Shown: positions 13,301 through 26,705 of the stretch, piece after piece
How the letters are laid out: every line of letters begins with the position of its first letter
How positions within the stretch are numbered: position 1 is the first letter of the stretch
From: Anarhynchus alexandrinus
Lineage: Eukaryota; Chordata; Aves; Charadriiformes; Charadriidae
Direction of reading: 5' to 3'
DNA length: 64,000 nt
NCBI GenBank assembly: GCA_008711295.1
Contig: VUYV01000120.1
Span: forward strand, 1,005,468-1,069,467
The notes under the pieces: generated by a model
Told to the model about the DNA's origin: nothing
Databases searched by the model: none
The model's input: only the letters and a program-made list of their open reading frames with translations
Program-made: the position numbers and the translations under genes

Positions 13301-14740
13301 CAGAAAAGCTCCTGGGTGCTCCCTGCATCCCCACGCTCCTCCAGGAGAGCCGTGACCAAGCTGTGGGGCCTTCAATTCCCCCAGCACCCCAGGAGCAGCA
13401 TTGGGGTGCAGATGAGCCCCTGCTGCCTGAGCCCCCCCCTTTGCCAGGTCTGGCAGCGCTTGCACCCCACTTGGGAGGACACAGCAGGATTGCTCCTAAG
13501 GGACATGTATCATGCCGCTTTGGGAGACTTAAACCAGCCCTAAACCCCAGGCCTGGCTTTGTGCACGGATCTTGTGAAAATGCTCATCTGCTGAAGAGCT
13601 TATTTCCCATCCAGGGTGGGTGGACAGCACAGTGGAAAAAAATGCAGCTTTTGTGCTGCCGGATCCAAAACGCCATCTGTGTTTAAGAGCTCGGCTACTA
13701 TAAACGCGGGCGGTGAAACCCAGTTAACCCGTGCCTGGGGTCTCTGGGAGCGCTGGCAGCCGAAACGTGCACATGGTTTGTGCCGGTCTGGGCTCTGGGG
13801 GTGGGAAGATGGAGGTGCTCTGGACCTGGCTTTATTTTTAGGTGCCATCGATACAGATAAAACTGGACTTTGCAGCTGATTTAGATGAAATTTGACCGGC
13901 AACACCATTCCCAGCCTGGTTTAATACCTCCTTTCCTCTCCCCCTCTACTTCCCCCTTCAAATGTTTTATGGATTATGCAGCTCCTGCCAAACGATTTGC
14001 GTCTGAGACCATACTATATTTTGGCCTGTAAAGATGTTGAATGAACGATTTAAAACTCTGAGTCATTAAAACTGTCCAGGAGAACCTAATGAATGTTATT
14101 TACTGTGCTTCCTAGCTCAGCTAAAATCCAGCTTTTTCTTCTCCTGCTTTCTATACTTTTCTTTTAAGAACAGCAGCCAAAATTGTGTGGAAAGCATTCC
14201 TTGCTAGAGACAAACTGGATCAGTAAGTGGAAATGTCATTTTTTAAGAATCTCCACCACTGCTTTGAAGTAACTTCATGTTTTTGTTTGATTGCTCTAAT
14301 TCAAAAGCTTTATCTTCTAGGCTATCTCTTAAAAAAAGGAAATTTAGTGGCTGCAGCTAGCATTAAAAAAATAAAAAAAAAAAGCTGCCAAATCCTGATC
14401 TTTTGATGATAAGTCTCTTCAGAAGGCAGCCTAGGTGGGATGGCTCCTGGGCTCCCGCTCTGGCTGGGCAGCACTGCCAAGCTGAACGCAGTTACTCCCC
14501 CCATTCCTGTGATGCTGGAGAGGTCAGAATAGGACCCCCCCCCTTTAATTTCTGTTTGTGTTGCCGAGCTTAGCCTTGGAAATGGAAATCTGACTTGAAA
14601 AGAAACTACTTGCGATTAGAGGCTGTGAAAAAAAAAATAATCTAATGAGTTGCTGCTTTTAATTCCACATCTGAAAGGCAATCTATTACTGTCTTTTATC
14701 ACTTCTGTCTCCTATTAGAGAAGCAATCTCATGCTGGGAC

Positions 14741-14835
14741 TCTTTCAACACCCAGGCAGTTAATATACATTATAATTATTGCCTAATGTATGAATAGCCT
14801 GGTGAGCCCAAGTTCTCTGTTCATTTTTACTCGGG
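14741..14835. promoter_or_regulatory. Candidate conserved non-coding element
   Basis: AGTTAATATACATTATAATT and ATTGCCTAATGTATGAATAG form a repeat-free AT-rich block with several TAAT homeodomain cores. Conservation is not testable here. Confidence 0.25.
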
Positions 14836-16059
14836 TCCTGGAAAGCCCGTGCAGTACGTAAGCGGGGCTGGAGTAAGGATCTCATGAGACTGAAGAAGGT
14901 TTTATTTTAAATAATTTATTTCTTGCATCGCACTATCGCCTCAGAGGCTCTTTTTGAGAACAAGTGCAGAACAGTCACATAGGAAGAGACGATTCCTGCC
15001 CCAGAGAGGTCACAGAGAGACGGGTAGAGGTGGGAAAGGAAAGGGAAAAGTCCCAAGAGATCAGCAGGGGATCCTGCTGAGGACATCCACCAGCTGTGAG
15101 CTCGGGAGATCTGGGTCCGTGGTGGACTTCCTAGTGCTGTTCGAAAACAAAAAGGGAAAAAAAAATGATGACATTTTAAAACCTCACAGAGGGGTTTGAT
15201 TTCACCTTGGGTCCCCCAGCTGCAGTCTTGCTGCTGAAAGGCACTCAGGACCAGCACGGGGTTGCCGTTTAGTGCCCCAACCGATAAGCAACACAGCCAT
15301 TAAGCCCCAACCCCTCCGTGACCCGGCACGTGGGTTTTCAGACAAACCAGAAGCTCACAGCAGGTTGTGGAAATCCTTTATTCCTCACCACATGTTGGGG
15401 ATGACTTGATGGAACGGCGTGGTTTTGGTGCAGCAACAAGCACCAGGCAGTGTGGCACAGCCTTATCCTTTGAGCCTTTATTTGAACCTTCTCTCAAGGC
15501 TATTTGCAAACTCCTGCTTCTCCATTTCCCCCATGGCAGCTTCCCTGAAGACCATCCACACCCAAGGATGATGTGAACTTCAGACCTGGTCAATAAATCA
15601 CCCTATGAATCGCCATTGTCAGGAGACTGAGGTCTGGGCTGTTCCTTCTGCCCCATGGAGAGCTCAGGTCATCTGTGCCAGGAGCTTACATTGGTCACAA
15701 CACCAGGGCCAGCTGGAGCAGCCTGAACCCACAGGATAACTTACTTGCCTCTTCCTAAAATTGCTCTTAGAGTGCAGTTAATTATTTACAGGCCTTAACA
15801 CTTACGGCCACGCAGACCTAAGGATAGAAGGGCATTAAAATTCCACTTGATGCTCACCAGGCCTGACTAATAAAATAATGTCCAACAAGGACATCAATTA
15901 GCCACCGATTCGCTAACGCTTTGCGAGGCTAATGACAGCTGGAGCGAGGAATTTGAAACCCGAGTCATTTCTCCAGCCTGCATGGGGGTGCCAGGGATAA
16001 AAGGTTAGTCATGTGTACCAAATGCAGCGTGAGCTCCTCCATTATTTATGTGTGTCAAA

Positions 16060-16260
16060 CAGACAAGGAGCGTTTCAATGCCTGCAGTCACTCTATGGTA
16101 ATTTGTATTATATAAACAGATATAATCTGGTCATTAATACACATAATTCTGAGTGAGCTGACAGTAATGAATCTGGAGTATACCATTCCATTGACTTCTT
16201 CCCTTGATAAATAACAATCTGTATTAACAAGAACTGATATGCTGTAGCCAGCAGAACCCA
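16060..16260. promoter_or_regulatory. Candidate conserved non-coding element
   Basis: A 200-base repeat-free AT-rich block with GGTAATTTG, CATTAATACACATAATTC, GACAGTAATGAATC and TTAACAAG motifs. The texture is that of vertebrate developmental enhancers. Function is inferred. Confidence 0.3.
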
Positions 16261-19200
16261 GGAGCATGGTGGGGTTCGTGGTGGACACAAGGTACATAGC
16301 TTTGCTCTTTGCTTTTTGTCGTAAATATTTTGGCCAGGCCCTAGCTATACACCGATGGGATTCAGGCTCCTCTCACACCAGGCCAGGTCTCTTCTGTTTA
16401 CTGGCTCAGGACTGCTCATGTTGCATCAATCACTGCTCAGCACTGCACGCCCCACATCTCTGGCTCTGGTAAGCTGGGTTGGGCTCCTCGGCTTTCCTGT
16501 TCCTTCCCACCTCTTGGGAGAATGTTTTCATTAATAGGTAATAACTGAGGGGTTTTTTTTGTAGGGGTGTAACAGGCATTTTCTGGGAAAGCGGAGGTGG
16601 GTGTGTATGGACATCGTTTAGAGACTCGTTGTGCCATGGCTGCACAAATACTGCAGATCTGTGCCACTCTTGTAGATTTGCTTTTTTCTTCAGGCACTGG
16701 AAGTTGAAGGTACCAACTGGTACGTGCCTCTGCACGTGTACCATGAGTGGGGCAGCTCAGCTATTGACTGTTGAGCCAACAGTGGCCCATGGGATATGTT
16801 CACAGACTGATTTCCATGCAGCTGTGGTGGAAATGGGGACAGCTTTGTGGGTCAATAGCAGGATGGCCACCATTACACAGCAGTGCCGTGAAGCATCAGT
16901 CCCCCCATCTTGAAAAGAGGATCTGCCTACCCAGGTGAGAAGGTGGTCAGCGTGGCCTCAGTCAGGGAAGCAGAGAGCAGAGAGGTGCCTTGTCCTGGAG
17001 GTGAGCCTGGCCATGCGCTCATCGAGCTGCCCTGGGTTCACCCTTCCTCTGGATCTGTCTCCATCAGTAAAAGGTTTCAGTGACTAACTCTGCCTTTCCG
17101 GTAACTCTGAGAATGTTTTGGGAGCTCCCTGGAGGGCTGCAGCTCTGCTAAATAGCAGGGAAGAGGCTGAGGATTATTTATATGGAGTTTCTAAACCAGC
17201 TTTGCAATAAACAATCTCTGTTAACAAACCCAGATGAAGTGGGTTTGGGAGCGTCCAGCTGGAAACGCAAACACTTGATCCCACAGTGATTCCCAAGCCC
17301 AGGAGCTGTAGGGGAGTGTCAGCAAGATCCTGTCCTACCCAATGCCCTGGTCCTTCTTGCTGCTCCAAGGGCAGCGTCCAGCAACAACAGCACGGGCTCC
17401 TTGTGAGATTTAATCTCCGGGATGCAGGAGGCAAACCCCACTGTTCTTTATGAGGACAGGAAAGATCTGTTTGCCCATGGTACAACTGGCTCGTATCTAC
17501 CAGTGGAGGTATGGAAGAGATTTACTGTAAGGCTACTCCCAGTGTTTTAGGTGTTGCATTACCCATTCTTACCTAACATAATTTTTTGGCCATGCCTCTG
17601 CACAACATGCTCCCAGCCTTGCTCATGTCAACAAAGCAGCAACAGGAAATTTCAAGGTAAAAGCCCGGCATAGGCAGTTCTGCCTAGCTGCAGGTTGTAC
17701 AAACCCATTTATTTAAAAATATGTAGCCTCTGTCTAACGATCACCTTAGTTACCACTGGAGTGAAAAGTGTGTCATCAGCCCCATGTGATGTGACCTTAC
17801 CATCTGGCTGTTTTCAAAGGACACACACCAAAAAAGTTCCTTTTACCGTCCTTCGTTTTTCTGCAGGGTTATTGCCCCCCGCATGGACAACAAGAAGTTT
17901 CCCTGTACTTTAAAAAAAAAATGCCGCAATTGCCCTAATTCTCTTGGCTGTCTCCTGCTTCTTGTGCCCTTTTGTTTCCCATATGGATGATCTATAGATC
18001 CTACCTTCTGATTTGTATTCACTGCCTTCAACTTCCCTGTTCACCATTTGTTTCATAAAGGATATTTGTATCCTCCTCTTGGTGAAAAAGGAGTTGTTGT
18101 TTTAACCACTCTAACAGTCTCTTGGTTGTCAGATTGTGACTTTTGGTCAGTATAGAGAAATGTTCTTCAATATTCCCCAATCATTCTTGGTTTTTTTGGT
18201 TGGTTGGTTTTTGGGTTTTTTTCTGTTAAAATTCTTTCTTTGAAGTGATTTGGCTCATGATTGTTTTCAGGTTTGTAACAGCAGCCTGGGAGAACAGGAA
18301 GGCACTATCTTACTGGGTTTGATTTTATTCTGTCTGCACATAACAAATGTTTTCAAGTGGCAATCACTTCCTACCTAAGCTACTGTGCGTTTTTAGTTCT
18401 GTGATCAAATTCTCTGTATCTGCCAAGAAAAAAGGTCTAATATACAATTCTCCCCTGTTGGATGTGTGAGTTCTTTTGAGATAGGAAATAATCACCATCA
18501 TCTTTACAAATACGGAGGCTGTTTCAGCGCTGGAGGCAGCTTTCCTGCAGAATTCACTGTTTGATGTTTTCCTGTGACAATCTGGCCCTTTTCCCCTCCT
18601 TGCCTTTGGCAGCTGCTCAGGGAGACATTCAGATGGTTTGCAGGTTTGATTTTGTGCTCCACTGCAGATACTGGTTGGTCTATTTTGTGCTTTCCATTTT
18701 AGATGATTGAGCCATCAATTTTCAGATTAATTTACTACTGAGTCCAATGACCTGGATGCTCATGATCCTATCTGTAACGGTTCTCCTTCTTGTCCCTGCT
18801 TCAGTCTTCCTAAAAGCCATGATTTTAATGCTCCAATCAGCTTCCCACCAGGTTTCCATCTTTCCAGCTAGGCCAAATTTTTGCCTGTACAATAGTGATT
18901 TTTGTTTATTAGCCAGGACCTACCTTTGGTGGATAGGTGATGAAAGAATTTTTCTCCACTTCCTTCTTTGCTTTGATTAATTTTGTTCTCAGCACCTTCA
19001 TTATGTGCTAAATGAGTTTCCGTTTGTTCCCTCTTTGCACCTTTCCCTTTTGTTGTTAGTCTAACACCTCCCTGCCTAAAGCAGTCTGTCTTCGCCTCGG
19101 AAAATTGGTTTCCAATTTGGGAAGGAAGCTACCAAAATCCTCCAAACCTTCTCGTGGAAAGGCAAGATAAATACTTTGTAAATGACACCTATCTTACTGC

Positions 19201-20189
19201 TTCCATGGTCAGTTTTCCCATTGAACACCTTCTGGTTTTCGTCATCTACAGGAGAGGAGGGATCTCTGAAAGCTCCTTTGGGCACCTTTTCAGCAATCTT
19301 TCAAGTGATGCAGCTAGAAAACAAGAGAGGGGCTGTGATTGAGGCACATCAGTAACGGTATTGAGCTGCAGCTGGGCTCCTCGCTTCCTGTCTCAGTGGT
19401 GTACTGGCTGGAGCCATCACAAGGTAGCTATGGCTTTCCTTTGGAATAGATCCGACCCCTTGGAAAGCTGGTTTGGCTTGTTAAAATAGCAGAAAACTAA
19501 GCTGGGGGAGGGGGGGGAAAGAAAAAGGTTGTGCTCTGCTGGGCTGGGGAGAGGATGAGAAGAACGATGTTCCTTCTGCAGCTTGGTTGCCACAGAAAGC
19601 CCAACCCCAGTCCTTCCAATGACCAGCCTTGCAGGATCCAGTTGTCCTCCTGGGACAGCTGAAAACCTCTTTGTAGGCAGGCTAGATTTACTTAGTTTTG
19701 GTTTATAATTGAAATGCAATAAATTTCACTGTATTTGTGCCTTCTCCTCTGCCCTAGCTCTGCCCTGTGCATAGCGTGTGAGTCCTGTTGGCCCCTCCGT
19801 TGCTCTTCATCACCTGCAAGCACAGGGAGAGATTTTGTTGTTTTCACACTAAGAACTTTAAGACAGCAAGGAACTCCTCATGACACTGAGTTTCTCATTG
19901 TCTTTTTTTTTTTTTTTCCTCTGGAAAGTCATTTCCTCTCTTCTGGACAGAAATGATAACGTGGGATGATCCTAACTGATCATCCAATTGATTTTGACTG
20001 CCATTCAGAAAAATGCTTCCTCTCCCTCCCAGACCGTAAGGATCTGTAAGCATCCTACTCATCAACAAACACTCCAGCAGATGCAAAGCATCCCTTGGAA
20101 ACCACGGTGAGAGCTGCACACATGCTTAGGTGCTCCACTGAACTGGGGCCTCTCTAAACAAGAAGAGACCATTAGTTTTGGCTCATTAG

Positions 20190-20345
20190 CTTAACCGAGA
20201 TGACTATTAAATCCCACTCCTCCTGCCACTTTCTGTAAAATAAACTTAGAAATGAGCCATCTTTGCAGCTGTGACTAGTAATAAATCCAATTAATTTCCA
20301 TGTCTTTAGTGTTAATGTATGCATTAGACATGTCAGCTCTGCCTT
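20190..20345. promoter_or_regulatory. Candidate conserved non-coding element
   Basis: GACTATTAAATCCC, AGTAATAAATCCAATTAATT and GTTAATGTATGCATTAGACA, with an ATGCATTA octamer-like site, in a repeat-free AT-rich block. Confidence 0.3.
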
Positions 20346-22609
20346 TTTGTTTCCTTCATGGAAAAGCTTGTCTCAGAGATTCCCTTCTAATTAGAATGGG
20401 AATTTACTCCTTTGTGGATATATTCCTCCAGGAAGCCACTTACTGAGATGCAGCTTCTTCAATCCCAGGGAATGGTGTTAGTGTTTGGTTAGGGTTTTTT
20501 TAAAATGCATATGTCAATTAGTATCACAACAAATTCATACTTCCCTTGCTCGTTTAAGGGTTAAGGAAAAAAACTTTTTTTTTTTTTGTCCTGTGAAGAT
20601 GTCGCCAAGCAAACAAAGCAGAAACCAAAGGCACAGATGCACTTCTCTTTGAAATCTGCATAGTAATTACTGTTTACCTTCCTTCCTCCTCCATTGATGA
20701 CTCCAATACAAAGGGTACAGTAAACAGCTGTGTGGGATTCATGGTCAGATCCATTAGCAGAATCAAGTATTTCAGCAGAGTGCAAGTCTCATGCCAGTCG
20801 TTTAAGACTGGATAACGAGCTGAGAGGGAAACCACACAGGTCACAGCTCTGTAGGAAAAGTCTTTTAGAAAGTATTACTGGTAGTGCTCTTCTTGATTAC
20901 AGGGAGATCAGAGCCCCAGCACAGATGGAGGGGCAAAGTGCACAGGCTCCAGCGAAGCCTTTGAAAGTTTATCAGCCCTTGTACTCCAAAAACTGCCCAT
21001 AGGTGTCTCATATCTGTAAGTCAAAGAGCACATCCCACTCAAAATGGGAGTCCAAGACTACTGGTGCAGACCTCAAGGCACCGTGTGCTCTGTCAGCAGA
21101 AGAAGCTGGAACTTGAGTCCTGTGCAGAAGCAACTTTTAATTGTATCACATCCAAAAAGAAAATCAGCCCAGAAGCCAAATTTACATGAACAAACTCTGC
21201 TACCAACCTCCTTTCCTCCTCCCGCTGCCCCATGACTAACCTCTCTTCTCCACCCTTACAAATAATGCAAACTCCCCGCTTCATTTTCTGAGACTTCCCA
21301 GAGCACTGTGGATGCTTTTCTTTCTGCCTATCTCTCGTGTTACATCCAGGAATGGCTATTTCTCCTTCCAAAGGTTATCTATGTTTGAAGCCTCCTCCCC
21401 ACGGACAGAATCATAAGGTCTCTGATGAGGAACAGCAGGTCTTTGTTCATTCTCAATGCATGGGGCTGTAAATCCTCTGAGGGTGACCAGGGAAACCAAG
21501 AGCTTGCTGCCCTCATAAATCTCCCAGGGTGGCTGCTGCAGCCATCGCGTGCTCTCCAAGGGCTGCAGGTTTCCGATGGTCTCTGCAATTGTAGGATAGA
21601 AAAGAAGCGAGTGTATGTACTAGGGGACAGGAACAAAAGATGGGGTTTGGTCACTGAAAAAGTGACTTTTGGTCAGTTAAAAAGTCCCCTGGATAAGCTG
21701 CTGGGTGTGGGTTGGGAAAGATGAGAGAGTGTAACAGCCTTTGGAGCTTTTTCCCTGGTTCTTGGCTAAGCTGGTGTTGATCATCTGGGCTTTTCATGGC
21801 CCTTTGTGCATTAAGCTAGAAGTGCTGGCAAAACACCTGCTGTGGTAAACCTGGGGTTGCACCCACATTTAGGGTTGGTGCACCCACTTGGGAATGACCT
21901 GTGATCTGGGGAGTGGTGGGGAAGGTCTGAGCAGACCAGCATCATCCAGTCAGCACCCTACGGTCTGGATGTGGATCTTGGGCTGGGTCCATCCTCTCCC
22001 CACCTTTTATCTTGCTCTGATTTCAGCGCAGGATGGGAGAGGACAGGGAATGGCCTTGAGGGCAATGAGCGACACCCAGGAGCCAAATCCTTGTTACTGT
22101 ACCAACACTTGCCATCCAGTCCTTCCCAACACTGTGGCCCTCTCAAATATGCTGTGGTCAGTGCCTTCATATACCTGCCCATAAAAGATAAAGCTCTTGC
22201 CTCATCACAACGGTGCCAGGTGCTGTGTTTGTCTCTTGCAATACAGTGTGGTAATTTTGAAAGCTCGTTGCACCAGGATGTCACCCGTTCGCAAAGGCTG
22301 GGAAATCGTCTGCCGAGCCAGCGCACCTCCGCATCACGACGGCAAATGCGGAGAGGCGGCTGACAGCACCACTTCCCAGTGACACGGCTGAGCCCAGCCG
22401 AGCGTGACAGGCTCTCAAAGTGCTGCTGGGCTGCAAGCAGCTGTTGATTTTATTTTTTATTTTTTCTTCGTTTTCCAAGTCTGATCTTTCCCAGGAGGAA
22501 TCCCTGTTTAAATGTGTCATCCAGTGGTGTGAAGGAGCCTGATCTTGTGGCAGTAGCGCCAGATGGTGACTGGTAAGGTTTGTGTGCACATGGCAGCTCT
22601 GTTCTCATC

Positions 22610-22700
22610 TCTGTGTCTTAGTTTGGGCAGGTAACTTGTCCCCCCAGTCTCTGCCTCCAGCTCAGTAAGATGGGGCATTTACTGCAGCCTCGTTATCTTC
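22610..22700 (+). mobile_element. MIR-like SINE relic
   Basis: TTTGGGCAGGTAACTTGTCC, CTCTGCCTCCAGCTCAGTAA, GATGGGGCATTTACTGCAGC and CTCGTTATC follow the MIR core order (TTGGGCAAGTTACTTAACC, CCTCAGTTTCC, AAAATGGGG, ACCTC). It is heavily diverged. Confidence 0.5.
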
Positions 22701-24374
22701 CACCCAAATGAAGGATGCTCGGTGTCTGCAGCCCACGTGCTTTGTTCAGGGCAGGTATAGTGGAAAGTCAATCAAGAGCGCAGGTTTAAGGCAGGTATTG
22801 CCCACAGGGCAGTTGTCATGCCTGTCTCTCCTCATTACCAGTTTCATGTTTAGTCTTTGTGCCAGACTCCCCTTGAGTCTAGCTGCCTGGGAAGGACAAG
22901 AGCTGTTTCTCTGGATGTCTATCAGTCCCCAGCAGCGGTGGAGGGAAGCCTGAGTGAACCAGTACCTCCAGCTGCTCTGACTTTCCTCATGTTCCCACTG
23001 CCATGACCAGCAAGGAAGGACCCACTGGTTCCCTGGACCTTCTATTGCTTGAAGTGACAGCCTCCTTATAGGCTCTATAGCCCTTGGCTGGATGCTCCTT
23101 CCTCCTCTTGTCCTTATGGCAACCATTTAATAAGCAAACCTCCTGTTACGCTCTTCCCTGCAGGCCCACAATGTGGCTATTTGAATTCTGCCTTTTCTTT
23201 TTAACCAGGTTAGTTTTCTTCTTCCTCCAGGCAATTGGTAATGCCTACGGGAGGGCGCTCACATCCTCCTGCTGCCTTAGATGTCTGAGTACCACTTCCC
23301 CTGCTCGCCCAGACAACTGGCAGTCTATTTGTTTTCAGTCTCCCTGGAACAAGCCTGGCCTTTTATTTCGCAGCTTTATCCTGCCCTGCCAGCAGCCCCG
23401 GAGCTCCCTTGCCAAAGCAAGAGAAGAGTTGAGCTCCACGCGCTGAGATGCGACTGGCACTGGCGTGAGACGGGAAGTGGGCTCGGATTTGGCCACGTGG
23501 CCCAGATGTTTTTGTTTTGATTTCTTTATTTGTTTGCCACTTTTCCTGATGCCTGCTGCTTCGCTCTGGAGGATTCAGCTTTTGTTATAAACAAATTAAT
23601 TTTATTTTTTTTTTAAAAAAGGGGGGAAAAAGAAGGTGTTGGAGGAAGCAGTGACATTTGGAAAAGTGCGCAAAGCAATGTGGTGACGTTTCCCTCAGTC
23701 TGCTGAAAGCTTGAAACAACAGCTCGGAGGCAGATCGAGGCTCTCCCTCTTGGCTGTCAGTCCCCTTCCTCGGCTGCATCCCCCAGCGGGCTCACAGCAC
23801 GCCGGGCTCGCTCCCGTGGCACTTTCCCTCTGCAACCGCTAAGTGAATGCTATAAGGCGTTTCAATAATAACCAAAGTCTGAAGATTTCACGTGGTTCTG
23901 GGAGTTGGGCTACAGAGCTGGGCTGTGGCGGGTTTAAATTTTTAGAAGAGCAGCCAAGTTGGAGGAGCTCCGCAAATCCTGCCCGCTCCTAGGCTGAGCA
24001 TCTGCACGCTGTACACTGAGGTGGTGCCTCGGTTTTGCATCTCAGTGAGGTGGAGCTGGGGAAAGTATCATCAATTTAAACCTTGCACAGACACATGGTT
24101 TAACAGCTCCCTGCCTGCAATTCAATCTCTTTAATGAACATACCCGTAGATCAGAGTGAGGCGCAAGCTGAAAAATTCAGATCCCAATCCAAAACATGAA
24201 TGTGCCAGCATTTGGGTGTGTAGGTCTGGAGCTGGAGTCTGACTCACTTGCAAATAGGGACCCTTTGCAAAACATGGATCAAGGTTCAAATTCCTGTCCC
24301 TCCTCCAAAATTAAATAAATATTGAAGAAATTCTGAGAACTCAGTGTTTTGGTTCTGGGCCATCTAAGAGGGGT

Positions 24375-24472
24375 GAAGTATGTGCTTAAGTGCTTTGTTG
24401 AATAGGAAGAGACTTGAGCATGTGCTTAATGTTATTAAGTGCTTAGCTGTTTTTGTTGAATCAGGGCCCCTG
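24375..24472. mobile_element. MITE-like repeat relic, copy B
   Basis: TATGTGCTTAAGTGCTTTGT TGAAT occurs, then after ten bases a second version with GCATGTGCTTAATG, AAGTGCTTAG and TTGTTGAATCAGGGCC. The last part matches the usual end of a widespread reptile/bird repeat (TGCTTTGCTGAATCAGGGCC). Confidence 0.55.
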
Positions 24473-26629
24473 GCTTTTAAAGTCAATACGAACCCCTTAG
24501 GCTGCATCTGAAAGGATTTGGAAAAGAAGTGGCATCCAGATACTGCTGGATGTTTGACTGCTGAGCTCTGCATTCCTGCTTTGAAGGCTTGTTCCCCTAA
24601 ATCTGCTCTCATTGCTATTCCAAATCATCTAAATGACTTGTCCCTGGCCACCAGGTGATTATGCAAGAGAGGATGGGGAGTTACACACCCCAGCACAACT
24701 CCTGGAGAAGTTCGGCTGCCCTGCAGTTTCCATCAGTGATCTCAAGGCAGCTGTTTTGCTGGCCCAGCTGAAGACACACACTGTAGGTCTTCTGATATCC
24801 TCTTTTGGTGGCTGCTGTCCTGCTCCTTGTAGCCAGCATCTCCTTGTTGTGAGAGCCTTTGAAGCCAGTTTGCTTAAAAGGAGTGGGTGAGCATGAGCTA
24901 AGCTGGCTCCCCGTGGGTGACGTGGGTTTGGGAGTGATCACAGGAACACAGCTGGCTGATCCCTCACCAACAGCAGGGAACAGAGAGTAGCTGCAGGCAG
25001 TGAACTTTTCAGCCAGCATAGGTGCTGCTGGAAAGGAGGTGTCCCCAAAAGTCTGCAACAAGAGGATGGATATGAACCTCATCCCCTGAAACAGCATTTT
25101 GATGGCACAAGAGCTGGAACGGGCAAGCAGTGTTTGAGAGAAATGAGACTCCAGAAAGAAGTGGGGAAAATAGCAACTTTTCCTGCTTTACAGGTAAAAG
25201 AGTGTCTGAGACCAGGATAGAAATAGATGGAAAACTTATGCACAGATGAAAGGCTTGAAATGAAATACATTATGCATGAGACTAACAGTTGGAATCTGAG
25301 AGCCACTTGGAGGTAATCATCTGAAAAGCGGGGACGGTTCCGGGCAACAATTTCAGCCTATTGCAGAGGCACAAAAACGGTTACCAGGAACTAGATTTCC
25401 TTTTAAAGGAAAGACAAAGTTAAAATCGCAGGAGTGGAGTGGCCTTCTCTGGACAAACCAGATGCAGCCCTCTCTCCCCTGTGTCCTCTCCCAGGTCTGA
25501 AGGGACATGCAGGCTGGCAGCTGAGTCAGTCCCGGGACAGGGCTGGCAGTGCTGTCCCCTGACTAGCAGTGCCATATGAGGCAGAGGCTTTGATTTGCAA
25601 TGCCAACGTGTTTTGAAATGAAATAACTTTCCCAGCGCTGCCTTGCTGTTGCAGGCTATTTTTCTAAAAAACATTCCTGTCTGCACATCTGATGCTAATA
25701 CAGCAAATGGTAACACAAAGATGCAGCATGCCCTGAATCAACAGTTCAGCTGTGAGATTCAGATTAAAGTTTTGGGCCAATAATTTCTGGAAATTGAAAT
25801 GCCATTCTTTTCTCTTGCAGGTTTGCAGATGCCTGGGTTGATAGAAAATGTGTTCTTCCGGGACAAAGCCTTCATTAAAGAAGATTAAAAAGTGATATTC
25901 CCTCTTAAGCCAACATTGATAAGAGGCTCAATACTCAAAAAATGGTGGAACAGTGAAAACAACAGAGATTCAGGTACCATCACAGGTCAGTTTGCACCTG
26001 AACTGAAAGACAGACTTTTGTGTGTGGCACTTTCTTAGCTCAGGTTTTAAGTTAAGGCTCAGAGACTGACAGCAAGTCCCTATGGAGCCCTATCTGTTTT
26101 GATTCAGATCCTGCTGTTTATGTGTCATGGGCTCCATGACTGCACACCTGACCTTCCAAGTTTTATGGGACTCACTGATGCAAAGCCTGGAGCCAGTGAC
26201 ACCTCCCTTCCTCCAGGCACGTGCCTTAGGCAACAGCAAGAGGTCTGTGTTTGTTCTCCCTAGCATGGTGAAAAGGAAATTATTTCAGGCAAAGAGATTT
26301 ATGGGTTTTTTTTATTGTTGCTGTTCCTTGACTTGTTGTTATACACTAAATGAGACTCACTCCTGTTAACCCTATGAGTATGGAAAACCAGGGGAGAGAA
26401 AATGGGTGGAGATGAAGCTTAACATTTTAGGTTAAGTTCTTAATTGCAAACTTAAGTTCTTAGATGCAAAGAACGTGAGGGGGAGACAGTAAGAGTGAAG
26501 TAATGCACTGAGGATCACCTAGCAGACCAATAATACCACAAGATCTTTTGAGCCTTCTTCCTTTACACATATGACATCTCCTGGTTTAAAGGGAGAGCCC
26601 AAACGACAGAGCACGGTACATCTAACCTC

Positions 26630-26705
26630 TTATGCCTCTGCCACTGAAGTCTCGTGACCTTGGTTGAGTTATTTAGCCCACCTCCGCTTGCCTATATCCA
26701 AAAGA
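26630..26705 (+). mobile_element. MIR-like SINE relic
   Basis: CTCTGCCACTGAAGTCTCGT, GACCTTGGTTGAGTTATTTA and GCCCACCTCCGCTTGCCTAT match the MIR core (CTGCCACTTACTAGCTGTGT, GACCTTGGGCAAGTTACTTA). It is old and has no target-site duplication I can define. Confidence 0.6.

Noticed and set aside
17990..19080. Possible old LINE in a T-rich stretch
   Set aside because: A few phrases are suggestive, but no continuous block order can be followed by eye.
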